Part shown: one piece after another, positions 9,401 to 18,858 of the stretch
How the letters are laid out: each line of letters opens with the position of its first letter
Numbering within the stretch: the stretch's first letter is position 1
NCBI RefSeq assembly: GCF_019399895.1
Contig: NC_091885.1
Span: 372,001 to 436,000 of the forward strand
DNA from: Cardiocondyla obscurior
Taxonomy: Eukaryota; Arthropoda; Insecta; Hymenoptera; Formicidae
DNA length: 64,000 nucleotides
Direction of reading: 5' to 3'
Program-made: the position numbers and the translations under genes
The notes under the pieces: model-generated
The model's database searches: none
What the model saw: the letters and a program-made list of their open reading frames with translations, nothing else
Told to the model about the DNA's origin: nothing

Positions 9401-9643
9401 ATGAAACCATCAAAGTATCAACCGTCTTGTTGGTGCGAGAACGCGAGTCGCATGAAGGAAGATAAAGCTACGCAAACGGATCCTAGATCGACGGATCACT
9501 TATTGAACAGAGGAATGACGTATCGAGTGACACCCTCGGGAAACACAGTGGTTGATGCATTCACGCAAACGGATAAAAAGTCGCGAACCGAACGACTTCA
9601 GGAACGCGTGACGGATTTTGTCTCGAAGCATTTAAAAAAGTAA
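9401..9643 (+). CDS. Small accessory protein with two TQT (dynein light chain LC8-type) motifs
   Basis: This 80-residue protein uses the Met at 9401. The frame is open from 9320 but the upstream residues are not protein-like. It contains KATQTD (about residues 24-29) and AFTQTD (about 57-62), both matching the TQT core recognised by LC8 dynein light chains, and ends in a predicted helix (RLQERVTDFVSKHLKK). I do not recognise the family. LC8 binding is an inference from the motif. Confidence 0.5.
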   Translation: MKPSKYQPSCWCENASRMKEDKATQTDPRSTDHLLNRGMTYRVTPSGNTVVDAFTQTDKKSRTERLQERVTDFVSKHLKK

Positions 9644-9755
9644 TGCGATTTGGAAAGGAGGGGGAAATTAACAAGACCAATGAATTTGCTCGCGCGTATT
9701 CAGTATTGTAACTTCCTTCGATTGAGTCGCATCGTCAAACGTCATCATCATCATC

Positions 9756-10307
9756 ATGTCCACACCAACGTTCGTCGATCTGCAAGGTTATCCCATTGGA
9801 CGACGTTTCGTCGTGAAGGAAGCGGCGGTGCTGCAAGGTGGTGCCGTTCTCGCGCATTACGTCTTTACGACTCCTATGTCGTGGGGTGCAGTATCGCGAG
9901 ATGACAGACGTCTCGTTACCTGGCTGGTACGAAATCATCACGGTATAGCGTGGGAAGATGGGGACGTTCCATACAGTCGGGCTAAACGCCTGATCATCAG
10001 AGCCCTACAGAATGAGGAGGACTGCTACGATCACGCCATCGTATACGTTAAAGGACTAGAAAAACGCGATTGGCTGCAAGATATGCTCAAAGAGGATTAC
10101 TACGGCGACGACTATGATGATATCAAATTCTACACAGACAATCTGATCGTCAGGAACATCGAAGAGGATTTTGAAAACATTGAATCGCTCAACGATTTGG
10201 ACGATTCGAATACTTTCCGCTGTAGAAGACATTGCAAAAATTGCGCCGTACAAAATGTATTTAAATTGTACAATTGGTGGCGTAACCATCAAAATGATGA
10301 CGTATAA
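9756..10307 (+). CDS. Conserved Polinton accessory protein, function unknown
   Basis: This 183-residue protein starts at the ATG after a CATCATCATCATC stretch. It has a conserved-looking N-terminal half (GRRFVVKEAAVLQGG, then WLVRNHHGIAWEDGDVPYSR), an acidic middle, and a Cys-rich C-terminal patch (CRRHCKNCAVQNVFKLYNWW) near residue 155. I have seen relatives in insect elements but know no function, and a nuclease-like role would be speculation. A polyadenylation signal AATAAA lies at 10313-10318, 6 bp after the stop, supporting a gene end here. Confidence 0.65.
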   Translation: MSTPTFVDLQGYPIGRRFVVKEAAVLQGGAVLAHYVFTTPMSWGAVSRDDRRLVTWLVRNHHGIAWEDGDVPYSRAKRLIIRALQNEEDCYDHAIVYVKGLEKRDWLQDMLKEDYYGDDYDDIKFYTDNLIVRNIEEDFENIESLNDLDDSNTFRCRRHCKNCAVQNVFKLYNWWRNHQNDDV

Positions 10308-10446
10308 TTTTGAATAAAACTTTTTTTTTGTATCACATACCTATACATGTACGTCTTTCGATTATTTTACCCTCTCCCCAATCACCCTCTCTCTTAATTA
10401 CCCTCTCCAAAAATTTTTCTAACTGCGTTTTATATTTCCCCACTCT

Positions 10447-11334
10447 ATGCAAATTTTAATTAATGAAAGAGGGGATTTTTCGCAACCGTCCTCGACTCGA
10501 GATACCCTCAGATCATGCGATCAGTACATTCTTCGCTTTGGCCGCAGCAACGACTACACACAAAGCACAACGACTTCTTCTACGACTACGACTGCGAATA
10601 CGACGATGTATTACAACGAGAGAAACTGTTACGAAGTGCGTCGAAATGATTGCGGTGCTGAAGCCTCATCTAGCGAGAAAAAATTTAACGAGTAAGTTTT
10701 TTTCATTCTTATAAAATTAATTACTTCCAATTAATATATTTATATTCATAATTGCGTTTATTTAATTTCCAGCATCTCGCCAAAACGATACGTGACGCGC
10801 TTACTCTGCCGGCGATACCCACTGACTCAAACGGGATACAAATATCTCGAGATCGGCGTGAACGTTGGCACGCGTTGTTTTGCGGAAATCATCATAGGTG
10901 ATAATCGAGGAGATGAATTAACCATGTCGCTCGACACCTGGAAAGAACTGTGCGAGCATCGATGGACAATTCTGAATATGCTTCACGATCGACCGAAGCA
11001 ACCATACGACGTTGCGAACATAGGTTCGCTCACAGTACGAATTTGCCGCATGAACGAAATAAAACTTGTACGACTCGAATCGATCGACACACGTATGGCC
11101 ATGACCGAAACTACGTTCACGCGAATGCTGGATTTCGATGATTGCGTCTCTTTGACGTTCAACGTAGTTAACAAAGTCCTACCGAAGATCGACGACAAAT
11201 ACGAGCGATTTTGCAAAATCGCTTCCGCATCGAGGAATCGCACCGAGGCAGTGAGCGCTATACGCAGCAGCGATTCCTTCGACGAACAACAAATTGTAGA
11301 TTGCGAACTACTTGCGCTTGTAATAAATGTATAA
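10447..11334 (+). CDS. Two-exon accessory gene of the Polinton element
   Basis: Exon 1 is 10447-10691 and exon 2 is 10773-11334, joined across an 81-bp AT-rich intron (10692-10772). The donor is the consensus GTAAGT and the acceptor is a pyrimidine-rich tract ending in CAG. The codon split 2+1 across the junction keeps one frame, giving about 268 residues. The N-terminal exon is Ser/Thr-rich (STTTSSTTTT). Exon 2 has a folded-looking domain (GYKYLEIGVNVGTRCFAEI...SLDTWKEL) and a C-terminal FDEQQIVDCELLALV element. The function is unknown. AATAAA-like signals follow near 11365. Splicing is inferred from sequence only. Confidence 0.65.
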
Positions 11335-12033
11335 AAATGTGTAATATATTGTAACGCATATTTATAAAATAAATATATACTTTTGTAATCGGCACGTATC
11401 ATTTTTAATCGCTTCTATTCCATCCTTCATTTTATTATAATTGTGAGTCCGCCTCGTTCGTATGCAACATACGTATCTGAGTGAGAGAGAAATAAGATAA
11501 TAAGGAGGAGCAATTAGCCGGGGGTGTACGTGCAGCGTCACCCGCATTCGAATCGTATGAGCGTGTACTAAATTGTTGATAAACAATAGGCGGCGCGAAC
11601 GGGTGCGAGCGAGTCGTAGTCGATGGTGACGAACGCGTGAACGAGAGCGAGCGAGAGGAAACGATAGGCGGCGCGAACGGGTGCGAGCGAGAGGGAACGA
11701 TGGGCGCGCGATCCTTTGCGATCCGCCGCCGCCCCGCCGCTCGCCGCCGCCGACGCCATGACTAAGACTCGCGTGATCACCCCCAACACCCCCTTACCCC
11801 CTGTGAAAATAAGACACCCCCTTTCCTTTTTGAAAAATTCCAACCCTTTGAAATTCGCGATGCCGCAGGAAAATACCGCGGCGAGATAACGCACTTATCT
11901 ATTTTAAAAAATATCAAATTACGTAATTAAAATATCAAATTTCATAACTTTTATGTTATTGTTATATTTATAAACAATCTGTTCCGAGAATCGCAGACAA
12001 AGGAGCGATTCCTGGAAAAACACCCCTCCCCGC
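11335..12033. other. Right flank of the Polinton gene block, no gene seen
   Basis: The first part is AT-rich 3' flank. From 11587 to 11720 there is a GC-rich stretch in which a 'ggcggcgcgaacgggtgcg' phrase occurs twice, with GAGCGAG words. The rest is AT-rich and then C-rich. It may contain the right terminal repeat of the Polinton element, but the left end is outside the window so this cannot be tested here. Confidence 0.5.
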
Positions 12034-12279
12034 GTGACGTCATTACCCCTCGTCCTAGGTCACACGGACACACTAATACGAATTGGTCCAGAACCGGCCT
12101 ATATACATCTACTCTTACTAAAAGGACCGAAACCAGGAAAATTCGGTAATCAATACACTGGACCACACGAAGTTTTAGAAATTTTAAACAGGAACAATGT
12201 GAGGATAAGAATTAAGAAAAACACAAAGGTTGTACACCCGAATAGGCTACGTGTATCATATATTAAAACGAACGAATGA
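12034..12279 (+). pseudogene. C-terminal end of an LTR-retroelement integrase (Pol remnant)
   Basis: The frame ends in a gypsy-type integrase C-terminal domain: LLLLKGPKPGKFGNQYTGP, then HEVLEI and VVHPNRLRVSY. The catalytic core is missing upstream, so this is the 5'-truncated end of pol. The stop overlaps the start of the Env frame by 4 nt, as in env-bearing retroelements where env follows pol. Confidence 0.75.
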
Positions 12280-14305
12280 AAATAAAATTATATTTTCAGA
12301 TGGATTCAAGATTAAAATGGATTATGGGCGTGCTCGTCCTCGCGAATATAACCACGATAAACGGAATAATTGGCTACGATTGTGGATCTGCAAATTTAAA
12401 TGTCACAACCTTATCGTTATTAGACGTCGAAAATTGCAACATACCCTTAACACAACCCCAGATAGACCGAACTTATATACAATTGCTACAATTATCTAAA
12501 TTTGAAGCATTACAAGTAACGCAGTGTAAAGTATCTATAAACCAACATGTATATCATTGCGGCATGCATTCACTTATTTCAACCGTAGCTAATGGACAAG
12601 CGGAATATGTTTTTGAAACCACAGCAGACCAATGCAAAAAGATGCATGCGACCGGGTCATTTTCGTTCTCAACTTACAACCATATTTATGGACTGAAAGT
12701 AAATCAAACTATAATGCGACCGGTTACGCTCGCAGGATCTGCCAGTACTGACGGACATTGCACCGGCAGTTATTATTCGGATCCTTACGGCAGCTGGCAT
12801 AATGTTGTTGTACAAGCCGTAATAACAATTACATTAATTACTCATCAAGCCACCGTTAATTTAGAAGCTAATCAAATCCGTCTACGATCGGGAACCGTAT
12901 GTACTTATACCGATAATACTTGCATCGATATCGACGGAGGATATACCTTTTGGCAAACACTGCCGACTGATTATTGTAAATCTAACAATTATGACATTTT
13001 GTATGATGGATATGCGAACCGAATGCTTGATACGATGTATAAAAAGCCACAAATAGTATACTCCCTATCCACCAAAGATATAACATTTGCATTAACAAAA
13101 ACAGGGGAAGAGCCGTTATGCGAATATACTCTAACAAAAACCGAACACCCAAAATTACTTATTCTGGAAACAACAAAGGGCGATTCATTTGCACAGAAAA
13201 GACCATTATTGGTCGAAAATTTAGATATATTCACCTATGTAAATTCAAAATTCGTATATGTTAAAAAACATATTCGGTCACAGATGAACTCACTATATCG
13301 AGACGTATTAAAACAACGTTGTAATTTAGAACAACAAGTATTAAAAAACGCCTTAAGTATCGCGGTTAACTCACCTGACGAATTCGCATACCAAATTATG
13401 AAGGGACCCGGTTATATGGCTGTAATTATGGAGAGGTTGTACATATAATAAAATGTACTCCGGTAGATGTAAAAATTCAGCACATTAAAGAATGCTATTC
13501 CGAGTTACCGGTATTGAAAAATAATGAAACATATTTCTTATCTCCACGAACACACATATTAACAAAAACCGGAACACAAATTTCATGCAATCGAGTAATT
13601 CCACCTATGTATTATTTAAATGATGGATGGTATCGAATGATACCTACGCCTGAACAAACTTTACCTCCCACCACCATTAAACCGATGACCAAACCAACGT
13701 GGCATTATACAAATCCAGGATCGCTTGCAGCAAGCGGAATTTACAGCGAAAAGGATCTCGAACATTTAAGAGATCACATAATGTTCCTCGCGGAACGACC
13801 TGCGTTACTAAATACGGTAGCAAGGGGAGTAATGGGGGAGCCTACAACTGTTCATGGAGACCTGATCTCGAATCTAATGGACGAAGCATCGATAGAAAAA
13901 GTAGCAACCTCTGCATGGAATAAAATGTGGAGTAAATTTATGATTTTTGGAAACATCAGCGCCGAAATGTTAGGAGTATTCCTATGCATTCGCGGAGTCA
14001 AATTAATTCTCGACACTCTAGTTCATGGATACGCTTTACATACTGTATATGGATGGTCATTGTACTTAATTGGAGCCATCTGGGATTCTTTAACTCAACT
14101 TTTATTACATCTGGGAGAAAAGAGGCGCAGGTACGAAAAACCCAGCGCACCCAAAATGCCTGAACAAGGAAACGAAAAACAGATGCAAAATGAACCACTT
14201 ACCGACGAAGGATCCAAAGCGAAACTCAACGCCGAACCAGAGCGACACTATCCACTTTTACCCGACCGAGAGAATGCATCTTATTCTCTTCAATTGCGAC
14301 ATTAA
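12276..14305 (+). pseudogene. Chuvirus-like Env glycoprotein of an LTR retroelement, one frameshift
   Basis: A Cys-rich ectodomain follows a signal peptide (WIMGVLVLANITTING, about residues 14-28). The start of the mature region, YDCGSANLNVTTLSLLD, resembles glycoproteins of Jingchuvirales (chuviruses), which arthropod retroelements are known to have captured. The first frame (390 residues) stops at 13448. The remainder is open from 13514 in another frame with homologous sequence between, so a one-base change near 13430 splits the gene. The second part has a Thr/Pro stalk, a hydrophobic membrane segment (AEMLGVFLCIRGVKLIL to YGWSLYLIGAIW, about 13960-14090) and a charged cytoplasmic tail. Assignment to a chuvirus-type fusion protein is by remembered similarity. 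Confidence 0.62.
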
Positions 14306-14369
14306 GGAAAAGAAATAATAAATAATTTTTTTTTTATAAATAAATCAATCACAAATCCAGCCATATTTT

Positions 14370-14376
<7 letters not shown>

Positions 14377-14423
<47 letters not shown>
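14377..14423. repeat. (TA)n microsatellite
   Basis: An uninterrupted TA run marks the boundary between the plus-strand Env remnant and the minus-strand CMC transposon fragment. Further (TA)n runs occur at about 17945-17965 and 46396-46434. Confidence 0.95.
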
Positions 14424-14425
<2 letters not shown>

Positions 14426-14920
14426 GTACCTAGCAAATTATTTGGTTCAACATCGTCTAAATAATCTTTATCATAGTCTCTTCTTTTGAACATTTCAAAT
14501 GTTTCGTTTTTATTCTGAATTTGTAATATTATAGGACTAACGCTTAATTGTGATGTTTCGTTTTTATTCTGAATTTGTAATACTATAGGAGTAACGCTTA
14601 ATTGTGATAACTGGATTAAGATATCGTCGTCATCAATTTCTGTTCCATCTTCTTGTAACGTCACCTATAGATGACGGTAAATTAATTATTTTCATTATTA
14701 ATTTTATATAGTAAAAAAGATATTGCATACATTGTTTGCTTATGAAAAGGATTTTCCTTAATAGTTATAAAATTAATAATGAAAATAATTAATTTGCCGT
14801 GAAATCACCATCAGAAGGAAGATTAAGTTTCTTAATTGCAATTTCAATTACTTGGGAAAGTTTTTCAGCATTTATTATTATTCTTTTGGATTGTAATGAT
14901 TGAATTTTGAATAAAGGCAT
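14424..14920 (-). pseudogene. Accessory gene exons 1 and 2 of CMC transposon copy 2
   Basis: Exon 1 is 14798-14920 (starts MPLFKIQSLQSKRIIINAE) and exon 2 is about 14424-14666 (TLQEDGTEIDDDDILIQLSQ). Both match the exons at 44300-44422 and 44510 onward in the fuller copy. The donor after exon 1 reads GC where the fuller copy has GT. Exon 2 contains an internal duplication of about 60 bp (a QLSVSPIILQIQNKNET-type unit occurs twice). The intron contains a 33-bp inverted repeat. Later exons are absent. Confidence 0.72.
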
Positions 14921-15091
14921 TTTGAAATCAGAAAAAAGTATAATTTCTTAATGTTTAATATATTCTTTTATAAATGTTAGTAATAAACAGTTATTATTAG
15001 TATAAACATAATTCTATAGTAACAAGCAGTATTACAACGCTATGAAATTGATCTTATCCATATCATTTATGTGAAACGTTTATATATTTGA

Positions 15092-16225
15092 TTACAAATG
15101 ATGAGATACAAAACCATAACATGGTTTAATACATAACATATTTCCTAAGTTATATACATGCATAGGTTTAAAATTCTTCATTTCTTCCAAGGAAAGACAG
15201 TCATAACCAATTATTCGACCCAGTTCATAAGCTCTTAGAGATGGTATAAAAAAATTCTCTATCACTTCTAACACAACATAAACGTTCATGTCAGTGGTAC
15301 AAAAAAACAAGCAAATCTTTCCAAGACATATATTATTTTCGTAACCATCTTGGCATATTAATAAAACATGCTCTTTAATGTAGTCTGTACCTTTAAAATT
15401 AACTCTGGTGCATTGTTGGATGTCGTCAGGTAAATTCATTTTTCTTGTGGCCGTTTTAATATCTTCGTGATACAAGTTTATGTTAAAATCACTAAGTTCG
15501 AATACTTTTGACTCAAGTCTTCTATCAGCTCTCAGTCGTACCATACTTTGAAGAAGTTCATGTTTTTCACTTAAGCACTTTACAATGTTAATAAAATTTT
15601 GCAGATTTCGAGTGGTCTTTTTAAAAAATCGGTGTTTGCTTTCGAATCTCATAGTCCAAACTTTTATTAAAGGTCCAAACTCTAAACTTAATTTACTGTA
15701 GTGAGACAGATAGTGATGTTTTGATCGTAGATTAACTTCAGGAAATAATTCTTGTCTCATAGAAAGGTATTCGAAAATTATTCTTTCAAGATAAGGCAAA
15801 CATGATTTATGAATAGTTGTTGAACAAACTATTTCAAAAATTTCTGTCAGTAACAGAAAACAAAGCCATACGTCGTCACACATGTTCTTAATTTTGTGGT
15901 GAATTAGCAGAGGAAAAATCCTTACAAATGTCCAGATTTGGCAAGCTCCTCCAGTAATACGATTAGTTGTAGCTGATAACGAACAAGGCTTATCTTTTCG
16001 ATCTTCCGTTGAATAGTGAAATTTGTCAATCAAAATATTTAATTCTATTAAAGTAAACCATTTTTTTTTATAAAATAATCTATATATAATTTCATATCAA
16101 AAGCTGCAACGCCTTCCATTAAATCGTGTCCGATGCAAGGAGGCAATCCGGGAGCGCATACAAGAAAGTATTTTAACTCATTGTATGCAGGTAAACGTGC
16201 CATGATATGTGATTCATGCACGCTT
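15092..16225 (-). pseudogene. CMC-type transposase fragment, C-terminal part
   Basis: A 313-codon open stretch (15092-16033) aligns along its whole length with residues about 610-920 of the transposase at 41328-44105. It includes SKHHYLSHYSKLSLEFGPL and the WTMRFESKH motif that should carry the last catalytic acid. Homology continues upstream in broken frames to about 16,200 (GLPPCIGHDLMEGV). The zinc-finger N-terminus and first catalytic segment are missing, so it cannot be active. Confidence 0.8.
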
Positions 16226-17640
16226 TTGGTTCGTATTGATATGTCAGCTGTTATTACCTGACATTCGCCGAAAATAGTAAGTTTACCGGTGTTCTTGATT
16301 TTAATAATATTCTTCGGGTGGTTTAAGCAAAATATTTGGATCTCCTGTTCTTCAGTAGTTGAGAATATCCATGATTGAGCTTCGTGTAGGGAAATCTATA
16401 TGGTCGCTCTTGATAGGAGGTGTCGGGTTTTGCACTGCGTCGGTTGTTGATCCGGTCTCGTGAGTGCTTGTATTTCGCACGGGGCATTTGCCTTTGCGTG
16501 GTATATCGGATGGCTTTGAGTGCACACGTACTGTTTGTCGCTGCGTTTGCATTTTTCTAATTCGGTCGCGGTTAATTTTAGGTAGTTATTATTTTCTTTG
16601 TCGAAAGCGATTATTTCATTGTCGTTATTTATGACGTTGAATATGTTTTCACTACTATACACGGGAATTGCCGTGACTCGCATTACTTCAAAATTTTCAT
16701 ATCCCACTATCGGGAATTTTATAATTGTTATTATTGCATTTTCTTTGTAATACGCGCTGATTTCTGCGTATTCGTGGATATTGTACTAACTTTGTTCGTT
16801 GATACGAAATAGGAAGTGATTTCCCCTTCTTAAATTTCCTGCGGCTTCTTTTAGTTCCGCTAGTATTTTTTCTAACGGAAATAACCGCAGATTCAGCATA
16901 TCGGATTTTGAATGTGTCAAGAAATCCGTGATGTCGTGCACATCATTTAATGTGTCTGTGATCAATGTTCTTACTATAGACACAAAATCTAACGCGTACA
17001 GTCGGCGTGTTATCTGGTCGAGTTTCCAGCTTACTGCCGCTGTCGCGTTAGCTAGATTTTTAATATGTTGGTCCATCTTATTTTCTGTTTCTCGGATGTG
17101 ACCTATCGTTGTGTTCAGAATTTTTATCTGATTTTTTGCGATGTGTTGCAGAGTCTGTTGTTGCGAGTGTAGTATTTCCAGTTGTTCCGCGATTTGTTTC
17201 TCGTCGTCTACGTCCATCAGGCCGAATAATGCTTTTCCCGCTTTCCCGACGAAATCAATTAAACCTCTCTTTTGTGTTGCGGACCCATATATAACTTGCA
17301 GCCGGTTTATTGCGGTTGTTAATTTGTCGTATTCGGCGAGCGTTGTATATAATATCTCGTTGCACTTGCCACCTATGTTTTCTTCGTGTGCCTCATGGAA
17401 GTAATTGCAGAGTTTTTCTGCTTTTTCCGTGTAATTTTGTACCTTCCTGTATCGTTCTTCGATGGTTGAGACATCTGTCATAATTACGAACTTCCATGTA
17501 GACGTTGCCATTTGCAGAAATCCCTGGCTCTCATAATATAATCCGGGGGTGTGTGTAAACCGGGCGATAAAATACGGTGGTGTGCGTGTATCCGTGTTTT
17601 CTCCTATGTTCCTGGCTTGCGTTACCGTGAACGCAAGTCT
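16226..17640 (-). pseudogene. Baculovirus-F-like Env of E2, two nonsense codons, 3' end lost
   Basis: This is the errantivirus-type fusion glycoprotein. The coding exon seems to begin at a splice acceptor (TTTTTCAG on the minus strand, about 17640), as env mRNAs of this group are spliced. A cleavage-site/fusion-peptide region reads TQKRGLIDFVGKAGKALFGL (about 17225-17285), followed by a long heptad-rich helix. The frame continues through TAG at 16786-16788 and TAG at 16396-16398 with homologous sequence in the same frame on both sides. It then stops matching at about 16,226, before the membrane anchor, where transposon sequence takes over. Confidence 0.8.
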
Positions 17641-18858
17641 GAAAAATGAGTAGCCTTTCTTACTGTGTGTTAGTTTTGATTTTATATTTCTATGTGGAAG
17701 TGTCTGTCAGTGTCGTGGTGTCCAACGTCTACAGTGGGAACGTCTTTTTGATGAGGTGAGTGCATATTACGATTAAAATTTCACTTATCTAAACTTTTTA
17801 TTTTTTGCACGGCTCAAGTTCTTCTTTCCTTCACTGCTGCCTTCTAATTTCAGAGACTCTTTAGTCTGTCTCGAGCAGTCTGTCGTTAACGAGTCCGTTT
17901 TTTCGTTTTTAAAAAAAAAAAAAATTTTTTTTTAATTTTTTTTTTATATATATATATATACATATATGTGATGTGTGGTGGTCGGTTTTTATAACTTTTC
18001 TCCTGTTTCCAGTAAGAACGTGTCGTCTGGATGTTATCGGTGCGACGAGCCCCGATTTGCCCCCTGTGCTTAGGACACAGTATATCGCAGGCTTGCCTGC
18101 ATTTTTGCCCGCGGTGCTGAAGCACCTATGCTTTTCGGTACTGCGAGGAGTGCTCCGTGGCTGTCTTGTCGCCTAGCTCCACGGCGACAACGGTGCCGGA
18201 GCACTCGGCAGGCCCGTCGACATCGACCGGGGCACCCGTGGGCTGCTGCCCCCTTTGTATATGCCGCCTATTGGTGGATTCCCTCCGATGATCTGCAGGG
18301 AGCTTATTACCGGGGGGATCGTGGTGGAAGAGATACCGGAGTTATCCCATCTTCCACCCTTTCCCCCGGAGGATCAACCATCGAGCCCCCTGCCATCGGA
18401 GGCATCTTCGCGGATGTCGTCACCGGTGGAGCCGAAAACGCCGGATACTGATCCTCCGGCCCTGGATCCTCCTTATCGGTCGCCGCCCCCCGAATCGCCG
18501 CCGCCACCGTATTCTTTGGTGGCCTATCGTTCGGGGGTGTCTGCGGCCCCGGACCCAGGGCCATCGCCGGCATCTCCCTATGGGCTGCGGGAAGTGATCA
18601 CCCGGGTGGAGGACCGGGACTTGTGTGTGCGGCTCGCTGAGGATGGGTCTCGCACCGTCGATGTCTTGCAGTCTGGCGAGTGATTTTTTATTTGCCGCTT
18701 TTGGGCTTTGAACTCTGTTCCTTCATGCTGCTGATCCGTCGTCCAGTTTCTTCATCCAATGCTCCTGGGTATCAATTTTCTGTTTGCTCTGTGGCATGAC
18801 TCTTCTTTTGCTTGTTCTCTCTCTCTCTGTTTTACCGACTCACCATCTCCTTTTTCTC
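17641..18858. other. E2 pol-env spacer with T/A-rich tracts and splice-like signals
   Basis: No sense (minus-strand) gene is evident. On the plus strand there are donor-like GAGGTGAGTG (about 17755), acceptor-like pyrimidine tracts ending in CAG (about 17850 and 18013), a leader-like ORF from 17646 (SYCVLVLILYFYVEV) and the Pro-rich ORF described separately. A long A/T run with (TA)n lies at 17910-17965. Confidence 0.5.
18255..18683 (+). CDS. Pro-rich ORF antisense to E2, possible antisense gene
   Basis: This 142-residue ORF runs opposite to gag-pol-env, in the pol-env spacer. It is very Pro-rich with PPPPYSL and PPYRSPPP (PPxY-like) motifs and ends with a non-repetitive, folded-looking segment (LREVITRVEDRDLCVRLAED). 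Just upstream, after a plus-strand acceptor-like site, is a CYRCDE motif that parallels CYICEK in the corresponding spacer of E3. Base composition is strongly GC-rich compared with the flanks. It may be a captured exon, an antisense retroelement gene or chance. No function is claimed. Confidence 0.35.
   Translation: MYMPPIGGFPPMICRELITGGIVVEEIPELSHLPPFPPEDQPSSPLPSEASSRMSSPVEPKTPDTDPPALDPPYRSPPPESPPPPYSLVAYRSGVSAAPDPGPSPASPYGLREVITRVEDRDLCVRLAEDGSRTVDVLQSGE

Larger units (their letters stand above)
14424..16225 (-). mobile_element. Fragment of a CMC (CACTA/EnSpm-like) DNA transposon, copy 2
   Basis: The fragment carries the C-terminal third of a transposase and the first two exons of the accessory gene, in the same order as the fuller copy at 40,083-48,378 but on the opposite strand. 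Protein similarity between the copies is obvious but not near-identity, so they are different subfamilies. The 5' side is cut at about 16,225, where E2 env sequence begins. The 3' side ends at the (TA)n run. No terminal repeats are seen. Confidence 0.8.

Noticed and set aside
11568..11894. 108-codon minus-strand ORF in the GAGCGAG-rich region
   Set aside because: It consists of a repeated phrase (SLAPVRAAYRF-type) from a short DNA repeat and has no promoter or conserved motif.
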